From positions 930,001 through 994,000 of the forward strand of contig OZ220466.1 in assembly GCA_965116055.1 (NCBI GenBank): 64,000 nt of DNA, in the 5' to 3' direction. Positions 36,602 through 44,132 of this stretch are shown piece by piece. This stretch comes from Bin55 sp965116055. GTDB taxonomy: Bacteria > Pseudomonadota > Gammaproteobacteria > Pseudomonadales > Azotimanducaceae. The notes below the pieces were generated by a model. The model worked only from the letters and a program-made list of their open reading frames with translations. It was not told the origin of the DNA and searched no databases. How positions within the stretch are numbered: the first letter of the stretch is position 1; each line of letters begins with the position of its first letter. Both the position numbers and the translations under genes were made by a program.

Positions 36602-38269
36602 ATGAACAGAATGCTTTCGCTACTTGGCGTGTTGTATAGCACGGTAGGTTTGATGTTCTTGATTGGTTGCGGGGAACACACCCAGCAAGAAATTTGGTTT
36701 ACTGACGAAGCAACGCCACGCGGCATTGCGTTTCAGCACATATCAGGTTTTAGAGAACGACCTTACCTTCCAGAGATTATGAGCGGAGGAGTCGCTCTGT
36801 TCGATGCAGATGGCGACCTTGATCTTGATGTGTACTTTGTACAGAGTGGGATGCATCTCGGCACGCCAGCTAATCCAGAGGATATTCCTCCAAATCAGTT
36901 GTACTTAAACGACGGACGGGGGTATTTTGAGCGCGCTGAGTTTCAAGTACCGGCCTCAAACGCTGTTTACGGTATGGGGGTGACGACGGGCGACTATGAC
37001 AACGACGGCGATACCGACCTGTACGTAACCAATCTTGGCGAAAACGCGTTATTACAAAACGATGGGGCTGGTAACTTTACGGATGTTACCGAGTATGCCG
37101 GTGCATCGGACACTAATTGGAGTACAGCGGCAACGTTTTCCGATTTTGATGCGGACGGTGACCTTGATTTGTTTGTAGTGAATAACCTCAGGTGGTCGGC
37201 GACAAACGAGATTGACTGTTATGCGCGCGGTGTGTTGACTTATTGCCTCCCTACCAACTATCAAGCGCCTTTGCCGGACACCATGTTTCGCAACAATGGC
37301 GACGGGACTTTCACGAACGTCACCTTTGAGTCCGGGTTCAGCCAGGCCTATGGCAACGGGCTAGGCGCAGTGCCGGCAGACTTTAACGATGACGGTCTAC
37401 TTGACGTTTTCGTAGCTAACGACACGATGGTTAATCAATTGTGGCTAAATCAAGGCAATTGGCATTTCGTGAACAAGGCGGTGCAGTGGGGATGCGCGGT
37501 CGACAATCATGGGTTCGCAAAGGCGGGTATGGGTGTGGATGCCATAGATCTTGATGATGATTTGGACCAAGATGTCTTGGTCGTTAATCTAGAAGGTCAG
37601 ACCGATTCGGTATTCATCAATCAGAATACATACTTTCGCGACCAAACCAGCCATGTGGGACTAGGGTCGAAGAGTCGACAGTTCACGCGTTTCGGCATTG
37701 CGCTGGCGGACTTTAACAACGATACCGTACTGGATTTACTTGAAGCGAATGGCAAAGTGGATGGTGACCCGCGTAACCCAATGGATGAATTCGCCGAGAC
37801 GAACATACTTTTGAAAGGCCAGTGGCGCGAAGGATTGGTTCGTTTCGAATCGCTTAGTACAGTGGACGGTACAGCAGCTCCTCAAGCACATACGAGTCGC
37901 TCGTTGGCGATTGGAGACCTTGACCGTGACGGGGATTTAGACGCGATCATTGTGAATCGCGATGCGGAATCCTATGTGTTGATTAATACGGTTGGGCATA
38001 CGCAAAACTGGATTCGATTTCGCGTCCTAAATCGCGCTGGCAGTGACGCTATCGGTGCGACAGTTTCACTTAAGGTTGGTGAAAAGCATCAACTACGATA
38101 CGTGAAGGTAGCCGGGAGCTACCTTAGTGCACATGAGCCGTATGTGCACTTCGGTTTAGGCTCCTCTAATACAGTCAGGCACGTCAAAGTTCGTTGGCCG
38201 ACGGGTGAAGAGCGTGAATTCGGCGACTATAGTGCAAACCAATTTGCCATTCTTCCTTTTTATGAATAG
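36602..38269 (+). CDS. FG-GAP/VCBS-repeat and ASPIC/UnbV-domain lipoprotein (CRTAC1-like)
   Basis: Exported 555-residue protein with a lipobox in the signal peptide (LMFLIGC, lipidated Cys near residue 23). The body is a beta-propeller of FG-GAP/VCBS repeats with calcium-binding loops: DADGDLDLDV, DYDNDGDTDLYV, DFDADGDLDLFV, DFNDDGLLDVFV, DFNNDTVLDLL and DLDRDGDLDAII. The C-terminal part is an ASPIC/UnbV domain (NWIRFRVLNRAGSDAIGATVSLKVG, FGLGSSNTVRHVKVRWPTGEE). Related proteins in marine bacteria are surface or periplasmic, with unclear roles. The ATG at 36602 gives the signal peptide; the longer upstream frame would overlap the aquaporin gene. Confidence 0.9.
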   Translation: MNRMLSLLGVLYSTVGLMFLIGCGEHTQQEIWFTDEATPRGIAFQHISGFRERPYLPEIMSGGVALFDADGDLDLDVYFVQSGMHLGTPANPEDIPPNQLYLNDGRGYFERAEFQVPASNAVYGMGVTTGDYDNDGDTDLYVTNLGENALLQNDGAGNFTDVTEYAGASDTNWSTAATFSDFDADGDLDLFVVNNLRWSATNEIDCYARGVLTYCLPTNYQAPLPDTMFRNNGDGTFTNVTFESGFSQAYGNGLGAVPADFNDDGLLDVFVANDTMVNQLWLNQGNWHFVNKAVQWGCAVDNHGFAKAGMGVDAIDLDDDLDQDVLVVNLEGQTDSVFINQNTYFRDQTSHVGLGSKSRQFTRFGIALADFNNDTVLDLLEANGKVDGDPRNPMDEFAETNILLKGQWREGLVRFESLSTVDGTAAPQAHTSRSLAIGDLDRDGDLDAIIVNRDAESYVLINTVGHTQNWIRFRVLNRAGSDAIGATVSLKVGEKHQLRYVKVAGSYLSAHEPYVHFGLGSSNTVRHVKVRWPTGEEREFGDYSANQFAILPFYE

Positions 38270-38360
38270 CTGACCCGGGCTCAACCAGCGGAAGATCTTT
38301 TGGTAGGAGCCCGTAAATCCTGAAAATCGTTCGGGATTATTTATGTGACATGTGGGCTAA
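38270..38360 (+). terminator. Possible hairpin terminator after the FG-GAP lipoprotein
   Basis: Two inverted repeats follow the stop. GGGCTC and GAGCCC enclose about 24 bases starting near 38277, and AATCC/GGATT encloses a short loop near 38318-38340 before an A/T-rich run (ATTTATG). There is no true uridine tract, so function as an intrinsic terminator is uncertain. Confidence 0.3.
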
Positions 38361-38435
38361 CCCACTTTGTATTTTTACGCGCAAGCATACTATTGAAAGA
38401 TACTTCATCGTTTCTCAGTATCAAGGATCAGTTTT

Positions 38436-39323
38436 GTGAAGGATAGTTCATCATCTGGCCCTAAATATTTGTGGGTTGTATTCATCGCGATCATGGGGAT
38501 TGGCGTTGTTGGCGCTGAAGAGGCCCCCCGGTTAACTAACGAGTCCAGTGTTGATTCACACACTCTCTCAATGGAACGTGAAGAGGAACTCTGGCTACAA
38601 ACGAAGCAATTCGTAGATAAATTACGATATCCGGATTATCACACCTTCTCAGAGAGACGGCGGTGGTTGAAACTGCTGAAGGATAAAAACCAAACAGAAC
38701 AAAAAATCATGGAAAGGATGTTCGGTGAATTACGACGTCCACAAATCCCTGGAGAACCTAGCATTGATCGTTATGCAGGTATCGAGGAAGTGATCGTGAT
38801 CGGAGACATGTTTGACGGTGTGACTTTAGACCCTAAGGATTTTTCACTCCAAGATATACGTGAGATGCGTGGCATACGTGCTTTTACAAACATGATGTAC
38901 CGTGACGGTCAATATAACGAGTCTTATCCTGCCCTACTCCAATTGGCAAAGCGTGGATTTAAAGACGCACAATCACGCTTGGCTTACATCCTATTCAATG
39001 GCACAGAAGATGTGCCCAAAAGCAACCTTCGTGCGTTAGGGTGGTTAGGAGTTGCTGCTCACGGCAGGACGGAACCCGGGTTTCGAGTGCTATTCAACAA
39101 ATATATGAGACAAGTGCCAGATGATGTGCGTCAAATTGTTGATGAGGTCATTGATAAGTACCGAAACACCTACTCACATGAGGATCATGTCAGCTGTTCT
39201 ACCCATCATCTCTACGCCAAAGGGAGAGTCAAACGAACGTACTGCCAATTTAAGCTGGAAGCTATTAAAGAGGCTTGTATGCCTTACGACTGCTGGGTTG
39301 ATAAAGTCAATGTTGTAAATTGA
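38436..39323 (+). CDS. Exported or membrane-anchored Sel1-like repeat protein
   Basis: A 295-residue protein with an N-terminal hydrophobic segment (YLWVVFIAIMGIGVVGAEE) that may be a signal peptide cut near AEE. The middle contains a Sel1/TPR-like helical pair (YPALLQLAKRGFKDAQSRLAYILFNG, KSNLRALGWLGVAAHG). The C-terminal domain with three to four cysteines (HVSCSTHH, RTYCQF, KEACMPYDCW) could form disulfides. The start is a GTG preceded by AAGGA. No close family is recognised. It stands alone between two intergenic gaps. Confidence 0.75.
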   Translation: MKDSSSSGPKYLWVVFIAIMGIGVVGAEEAPRLTNESSVDSHTLSMEREEELWLQTKQFVDKLRYPDYHTFSERRRWLKLLKDKNQTEQKIMERMFGELRRPQIPGEPSIDRYAGIEEVIVIGDMFDGVTLDPKDFSLQDIREMRGIRAFTNMMYRDGQYNESYPALLQLAKRGFKDAQSRLAYILFNGTEDVPKSNLRALGWLGVAAHGRTEPGFRVLFNKYMRQVPDDVRQIVDEVIDKYRNTYSHEDHVSCSTHHLYAKGRVKRTYCQFKLEAIKEACMPYDCWVDKVNVVN

Positions 39324-39406
39324 ACCCCCAGAGAAGATATATATTGGATAAATAAAGCTACGATAGCCTACTGTCTGAATGCCAAATTGTCTTGTACTGC
39401 GGGCTC

Positions 39407-39829
39407 CTAGTTGATTACTTTTAGTGACATGGCTTTGACGACAGCATCGCTACGTGCGAAACGTACATCCGAATCATACGGAATCAAATCGCCGGATCCC
39501 CATACCGGGCCAGGCCACGCAGCATCGGTTGTCGAGCGACTGATAACATGAATGTGTAGTTGCGGCACTTGGTTTCCTAGGGCGGCCACGTTGACTTTAT
39601 CGGTTGCGACGAGCGCACTAAGAGCCTTTGATGCAGCCTCAATTTCATCGAATAGGATAAGTCGCCGATTCGGTGGCACCTCGTGAATATCGCGTAAGCC
39701 GGTTATTCGTGGAACGAGGATTAGCCACGGGAAGCGAGCATCGTTCATGAGTAAGACACGACAAAATTCAGCGTCACCAAGCACAAAGCAGTCATCTAGC
39801 AATTGGTGATGGACTTCAAATTCGATCAT
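39407..39829 (-). CDS. HIT-family nucleotide hydrolase
   Basis: Histidine-triad protein (140 aa) that hydrolyses nucleotide phosphoramidates or dinucleotides. The motif is QLHIHVISR, which keeps the middle (nucleophilic) and last histidines of HxHxH but has Gln in place of the first. This variant, followed by AWPGPVWG, is common in a proteobacterial subgroup. The N-terminal FVLGDAEFCRVLLMNDARFPWLILVP is the substrate-facing sheet. It is a single gene on the minus strand; a 60-codon frame upstream overlaps its start by 14 bases but is doubtful. Confidence 0.9.
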   Translation of the reverse strand: MIEFEVHHQLLDDCFVLGDAEFCRVLLMNDARFPWLILVPRITGLRDIHEVPPNRRLILFDEIEAASKALSALVATDKVNVAALGNQVPQLHIHVISRSTTDAAWPGPVWGSGDLIPYDSDVRFARSDAVVKAMSLKVIN

Positions 39830-40534
39830 GATTTATAGCTGCCAACAGTACAGTACTCAACCAAGCAATAGTTGTTTGCAGTGCGGCACAAATGTAATAG
39901 TAATCGCCCGCTTTGACCCTGCGTCGTTTTGCTCCAAGGATTAATGTCGGGAATCTGCCATAGGCAGCACTTCTCAACTGGTCGATCGGTGGACCCATGA
40001 TGCTTCTTGCTATCCGTTAGGCTGATTAACAGGTACGAAAAACCATCACGATCGCATTAATTTATCTAGCGCTGGAGCATGTTGGTCCACTGTCTTATAT
40101 TTTTGAGATTGATTAGATGACTTCGACAGTAGTAACGAGCTCATCTACTTCTTACCAGCTATGGGTGAGGTAGTTTGCAGTCTATACCTGAAAAATGAAT
40201 AAAACGATACCCGAACCAGAACGACGATCAGTTGTTACCATACGAAGAAGCCGCTCTTGTCATAAAGAGAAGTGCGCTGCGTTGTAAAACGACGAGGACT
40301 GATTCTTCGTTTTAATATGGTTGCGAACAAAGGCCGACGCCGAGATACAATTGATTTTCAACCCCTTGCTACCCAAAAAGGTTTTGTGCTCGTTCGTTAG
40401 AATTATCTATGAGCGGCCTTAAGTGCACGAAGATGTGGTTTGGCCTTGCAATGAGAGATACTAACCACACGCTCTGCCAGTCTATTGACTATATGGTAGC
40501 GATCACGCTCAATCACTAGAACAGTACCGATTTC
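39830..40534. other. 705-base gap upstream of the diiron operon
   Basis: The longest gap in the window. A 60-codon minus-strand frame (39816-39998) has one possible membrane helix (ICAALQTTIAWLSTVLLAAI) but no recognisable family. A plus-strand fragment near 40228-40318 (DQLLPYEEAALVIKRSALRC in frame) could be a gene remnant. No repeat, tRNA or strong terminator is visible. The right end should carry the promoter of the 40535-43873 operon. Confidence 0.4.
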
Positions 40535-41605
40535 ATGGATCAAAATCTACAAAACGACACCGAGGTCGAGCTTGACTTAGCCTGGATGGAAAAGCAAGGA
40601 GAATGGGGCACTCATGCCGAGTTAAGCAAAAACGGTCTCACGCTTGCTGATATCCAAATTGGTTCGTACGGGGACGCCCCGGAGGAAAGCCGAAATCTAA
40701 GTGGTAAACCGCGGGGTGCGATTTCTCGGCCCGGAAGCATGCCTATCGGTAACTACACGGTTCGTACAAAGAGCGAAATCTGGTTAGAAAACGCCTCGTT
40801 CCTTTACGAAGAAGCGCTGCAACGTCAGTGGAGCTCTGCGACCGATATTCCTTGGGATACGATCAAGCCTTTACCTGACGATATTGAACAAGCGCAATGC
40901 CAAATGGCTACATTTTTAACCGAAGTCGAATTCGTGGCAGGTGACGTACCGAGTCGGTGGGTGTCGCAGACTTCACCAGATTTCTATGAGGCGCGTAACG
41001 TGCTCATGGCGCAAGTTATGGACGAGTCTCGACACATGGATGTATTTCGCAAGCGTGCGTTAGCGAACGGTGGCGGTTTGATGCGCGCGACAGGCGCAAC
41101 GGCAGGTTTCGTTGGTGGTATTGACCTGGCGCGCGACTTCACGGAGATGTCGTCTCGATTGCACCTATCGGGCGAAGGTGCGGTGCTGACTATCTTTCGC
41201 ATGGGTGAATTGATGGCGTACAACGATGCAGAAAAAGCTATTTACCGCTTATGTGCGCAAGACGAAGCTCGACATGTTGCATTTGGCGTGATGCACATGC
41301 GTTACATGTCAGCGCATGCGCCTGAGCGACGAGAAGAAATCGAATCCTATCTTGATGAAGCTGAAGCGGGTATGCTGACCGATGCGGCGAATCCAGCAGG
41401 GCAGCTTAACCAAACCTCTGAGTCTCTTTCGATCATGCTAGGCGGGGGTCGTAAATACTTTGACGAAGGCTTTCGAAAACTGGTTTCTATCCGAAAACGA
41501 CAACTCCAGGAATATCAGAAGCGCGTCACCTCCGCAGGATTCGGCGATCGTTTCACGAATGGTCGCTCGCGACTTAAGCAGATGCTTTCATCTGTCGCTA
41601 ACTAG
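40535..41605 (+). CDS. Ferritin-like diiron oxygenase-type protein, putative catalytic subunit
   Basis: Soluble 356-residue protein of the ferritin-like superfamily. A complete candidate set of diiron ligands can be placed on four helices: Glu130 or Glu132 (LTEVEF), Glu164 and His167 (MDESRHMDVF), Glu214 (SGEGAV), and Glu244 and His247 (QDEARHVAFG). This gives two ExxH motifs 80 residues apart, as in ribonucleotide reductase R2-like and AurF-like oxygenases. The N-terminal region with LYEEALQRQWSSATDIPW is shared with the next gene. First of five same-strand genes with short gaps. The reaction is unknown; oxygen-dependent hydroxylation or N-oxidation is the natural guess. Confidence 0.85.
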   Translation: MDQNLQNDTEVELDLAWMEKQGEWGTHAELSKNGLTLADIQIGSYGDAPEESRNLSGKPRGAISRPGSMPIGNYTVRTKSEIWLENASFLYEEALQRQWSSATDIPWDTIKPLPDDIEQAQCQMATFLTEVEFVAGDVPSRWVSQTSPDFYEARNVLMAQVMDESRHMDVFRKRALANGGGLMRATGATAGFVGGIDLARDFTEMSSRLHLSGEGAVLTIFRMGELMAYNDAEKAIYRLCAQDEARHVAFGVMHMRYMSAHAPERREEIESYLDEAEAGMLTDAANPAGQLNQTSESLSIMLGGGRKYFDEGFRKLVSIRKRQLQEYQKRVTSAGFGDRFTNGRSRLKQMLSSVAN

Positions 41606-41632
41606 ATAGATTAGCGATTTGCAGTTTTAGGC

Positions 41633-42733
41633 ATGTCGACCGCAAAGGATGCCGATCGCGTCAGACCAGCTCTGACGCTAAGTAAAGAAGAACTCGAAAC
41701 GGAGGTTCCGGAACCACGCCTTGACTGGATGAATCAGTGGCGGGAGTGGGGTATACGGGTTAAACCTGGCAAAAGAGGATTAACGCTCGGCAGCTTAAAT
41801 GTCGGCGTGTACGGCGAAATTCCCATGAATTGGCCGGACCGCAGTCGAAATCCACGCGGTGCGATAGGCGTCACCGGGGCGTTGCCAGTTGCCATTCAAA
41901 TTAAAGACAAAGCTGAGCTTTGGGCACCTTGCGCCGCCGATTTATACGAAGAAGCCATACAGCGTCGTTGGAGTCCCGCTACAGATGTTGATTGGTCCAA
42001 TATTTATGCGTTGCCGGACGATGTCGAGCGGGCTATTTGCCAAGTTTGCACCGAACTATGCCAGTATGCGACCATTGATGTCGAAGTTATTACTAGCTGG
42101 CAACATCAAATGGCTTACGGTTACCATGAGGTGAAACAGTTCTTGGCGACGACGAGCCTTGATGCAACGCGCCGGTACGAGGCGTTTCGCAAGCGTGCAT
42201 TAGTGAATGGCGGGGGACTTGGCTACGAGGGCCCATGTCAAGTGAGCCGACTCTTATTAGAGAGTCGTGGTGGCTGGACCGAAACCGTCACCGGTTTGGC
42301 GTTAATCCGTGCGTTATTTACGCAAGTCATGATTCGATATTTGATGCGTTACGCGTATAACGGCGTCGAGCGCAAGATCTATGAATGTGTCACTCAAGAT
42401 TTCGCGCGATTATTAACTTATGGTTTGGATCACCTTCGTTATTCGTTAGCGCACGCACCCGATAAACAGGGTTCGATTGTCACGACCTTGGCGATCGGTT
42501 TGCGTATGTTTGATCGCGACTTGAGGGATCCAGTGCTGAGAGAAGCGCTGGCGATCATATTCGGCGGCGGCATTCCTGGCGCACGCAAGGAAGGCATGGC
42601 TGTTTTCTACGAAATGTTGGACGCATATGTGCAGGAGTTTCTTCGTGCGTGTGTGTATTTACGATTGCCGGTCACGATTAACCAATTGCCGAAAGTCTTT
42701 CAAAAGGATGCACGGTATAACATCAACGTATAA
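41633..42733 (+). CDS. Ferritin-like paralogue lacking diiron ligands, putative non-catalytic partner
   Basis: A 366-residue protein clearly homologous along its length to the preceding gene: LYEEAIQRRWSPATDVDW against LYEEALQRQWSSATDIPW, FRKRALVNGGGL against FRKRALANGGGL, and a matching helix before AHAP. At every ligand position that aligns securely the residue is changed: Glu130 to Gln144, Glu164 to Ala178, His167 to Arg181, Glu244 to Phe257, His247 to Leu260. It cannot hold the same diiron centre, so it is probably a structural or regulatory partner, as beta subunits are in multicomponent diiron monooxygenases (analogy). It starts 27 bases after the catalytic gene. Confidence 0.85.
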   Translation: MSTAKDADRVRPALTLSKEELETEVPEPRLDWMNQWREWGIRVKPGKRGLTLGSLNVGVYGEIPMNWPDRSRNPRGAIGVTGALPVAIQIKDKAELWAPCAADLYEEAIQRRWSPATDVDWSNIYALPDDVERAICQVCTELCQYATIDVEVITSWQHQMAYGYHEVKQFLATTSLDATRRYEAFRKRALVNGGGLGYEGPCQVSRLLLESRGGWTETVTGLALIRALFTQVMIRYLMRYAYNGVERKIYECVTQDFARLLTYGLDHLRYSLAHAPDKQGSIVTTLAIGLRMFDRDLRDPVLREALAIIFGGGIPGARKEGMAVFYEMLDAYVQEFLRACVYLRLPVTINQLPKVFQKDARYNINV

Positions 42734-42746
42734 CGTTAGTTCGGTT

Positions 42747-43178
42747 ATGTCGAAATTCCCTTCGGTTGCTTGGTTTGACGCGGTGCGTACCATCTACAAC
42801 ACAGACGAATCATTACGTGGCGCGGGTAGCGGTACCTGTGACTGCTTGGTTGGATTGCAAGTGGGTCGGGAGTTGTATCAACTGACGTTTGAAGGTTTCG
42901 AGTGCAGCAATGCTCAGAAAATCGGCAAAACGCAGCTGGATGAGTGTGATTTCTACCTGCGCATGACAGCGAAAGATTGGCGAGCGATGCTAGAGAATAT
43001 TCGAGAGCACGGACATGCTACAAATAACTTCACGTTGAATACGTTAGACTTGGGTCGAGCGGAGGGTTTATCAGCCTCAACGCATAACGACCAGTATCGG
43101 GAAGACTTATTTTTTCGGTACAACCAGACCCTACAGTTTTTCTTTGATGCTTCGTCGCGTGTTAAGACAACCTATTGA
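42747..43178 (+). CDS. Small SCP2-like protein A of the diiron operon
   Basis: A 143-residue soluble protein beginning at the ATG at 42747, 13 bases after the previous stop. Strand-rich N-terminal half (CDCLVGLQVGRELYQLTFEGFE) and DFYLRMTAKDWRAMLENIREHG resemble the sterol-carrier-2 fold pattern, but this is a weak resemblance. It ends with a helix FFRYNQTLQFFFDAS that aligns with the end of the next gene product (FERISRTIQAFVDYG), so the two are paralogues. A hydrophobic-ligand binding or electron-transfer-partner role is possible. No cofactor motif is seen. An upstream in-frame ATG at 42627 would overlap the previous gene heavily and is rejected. Confidence 0.75.
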   Translation: MSKFPSVAWFDAVRTIYNTDESLRGAGSGTCDCLVGLQVGRELYQLTFEGFECSNAQKIGKTQLDECDFYLRMTAKDWRAMLENIREHGHATNNFTLNTLDLGRAEGLSASTHNDQYREDLFFRYNQTLQFFFDASSRVKTTY

Positions 43179-43186
43179 GTTGAGAT

Positions 43187-43579
43187 ATGGCTGTATTTGA
43201 TTGGATGTGGGACGCGCGAACACAAGCGAATGACGATCCTTCCTTCCGCGCACTAGGAAGCGCAGACGCGACGGTTTGCTTTCAGTCCGGGAAACACGGA
43301 CGGAAGGTGGTATTTGATGCATTTCAAGTTGAAAGCGTCACTAAGGTAGATGTGGATACCTTGCAGGATGAGGACATCGTGATCGCCATGCCGACGCGTA
43401 CGTGGAACTCCTATATGCATCAACGGCGCTTGCGGCGAGCGCCTACGTTGCTTGCGTTGGATGTAGAAAAGCCGGGTCTTGTAACGACAAAGCACATCAT
43501 GGCACGGCTGTTATTTGAGCGCATTTCGCGGACAATTCAGGCATTTGTCGATTACGGGACGTTAGCGCAAAATCGCTAG
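43187..43579 (+). CDS. Small SCP2-like protein B of the diiron operon
   Basis: A 130-residue soluble protein, nine bases after protein A. It shares the same plan: FDWMWDARTQANDDPSFRALGS at the start, a strand-rich core (TVCFQSGKHGRKVVFDAF), a DIVIAMPTRTWNSYMHQRRL helix matching DFYLRMTAKDWRAML, and a C-terminal helix ending in IQAFVDYG. It is therefore a diverged paralogue of protein A and possibly forms a heterodimer with it. It has no recognisable catalytic motif. Function unknown; the tight spacing suggests equal expression with the diiron pair. Confidence 0.75.
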   Translation: MAVFDWMWDARTQANDDPSFRALGSADATVCFQSGKHGRKVVFDAFQVESVTKVDVDTLQDEDIVIAMPTRTWNSYMHQRRLRRAPTLLALDVEKPGLVTTKHIMARLLFERISRTIQAFVDYGTLAQNR

Positions 43580-43585
43580 TGAGTC

Positions 43586-43873
43586 GTGCCTTACTACGAC
43601 TACCGTTGTCCCACCTGCAAAGGGATCACAACGATTTTCGCTCGCATTGCTAATAAACCGAAAACCGTGGCGTGTGAATACGGTTGTAGCTCGCCCGCGA
43701 CGCCGATTGTGTCGCTCCCACGAGTTAAGCTGTCGAATCTCTCGAAAGTAGAGCGGATGGATCCCAAATACGACAAGATGGTTGATCAGGCAATGAATCG
43801 AAATCCTCTATCCGATCCGGCTACGTACGTAAATCAACGAGGCGACCCCGCGAAAGGCCGCCCTGATCACTAG
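43586..43873 (+). CDS. FmdB-type zinc-ribbon protein
   Basis: A 95-residue protein beginning with a GTG seven bases after the previous stop. The N-terminal zinc ribbon reads YYDYRCPTCKGITTIF and VACEYGCSSPATPIV, giving CxxC and CxxxC pairs in the pattern of the FmdB regulatory-protein family. The C-terminal half is polar and likely disordered (DPKYDKMVDQAMNRNPLSDPATYVNQRGDP). FmdB-like proteins often sit in operons for amide or hydrocarbon metabolism with no defined mechanism. Here it closes the diiron operon and could serve metal delivery, assembly or regulation. Confidence 0.85.
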   Translation: MPYYDYRCPTCKGITTIFARIANKPKTVACEYGCSSPATPIVSLPRVKLSNLSKVERMDPKYDKMVDQAMNRNPLSDPATYVNQRGDPAKGRPDH

Positions 43874-43875
43874 CT

Positions 43876-44082
43876 CTATAGAAAATCTAATAAATCCATC
43901 GCGTATACGATGGCGAACACACCGATTGTGCCGGTGATCCCAAGCAAGATTACGGTGAGCGTGGTGTCCACTAGTGGTTTTTCGTCCCCATTAGCTGCCG
44001 CTTTTTTGCGTTGTACAAGTAGCAGAACCATGACCAGGACGATGGCGACCGTGGGTATGACATAAGTGATGACGACACGCAA
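43876..44082 (-). CDS. Small two-helix membrane protein
   Basis: A 68-residue frame with two convincing membrane helices (VVITYVIPTVAIVLVMVLLLV and LTVILLGITGTIGVFAIVYAM) joined by a basic, polar loop (QRKKAAANGDEKPLVD). It starts with TTG preceded by AGGA at eight bases, which supports translation. It ends three bases from the convergent zinc-ribbon gene. No family is recognised. The hydrophobic pattern is regular, so it is probably real. Confidence 0.5.
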   Translation of the reverse strand: MRVVITYVIPTVAIVLVMVLLLVQRKKAAANGDEKPLVDTTLTVILLGITGTIGVFAIVYAMDLLDFL

Positions 44083-44132
44083 AATCTAAATCCTGCTGTG
44101 TGGTTGATGTGTAAAGACTGATTATAGAAACA

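Noticed and set aside
39816..39998. 60-codon minus-strand frame overlapping the HIT gene start
   Set aside because: One possible membrane helix, but no ribosome site or family and a 14-base overlap with a solid gene; mentioned only in the gap entry.
42627..42746. Upstream in-frame extension of SCP2-like protein A
   Set aside because: Would overlap the preceding gene by more than 100 bases and adds a cysteine/arginine-rich stretch unlike the rest; the ATG at 42747 fits the spacing of the operon.
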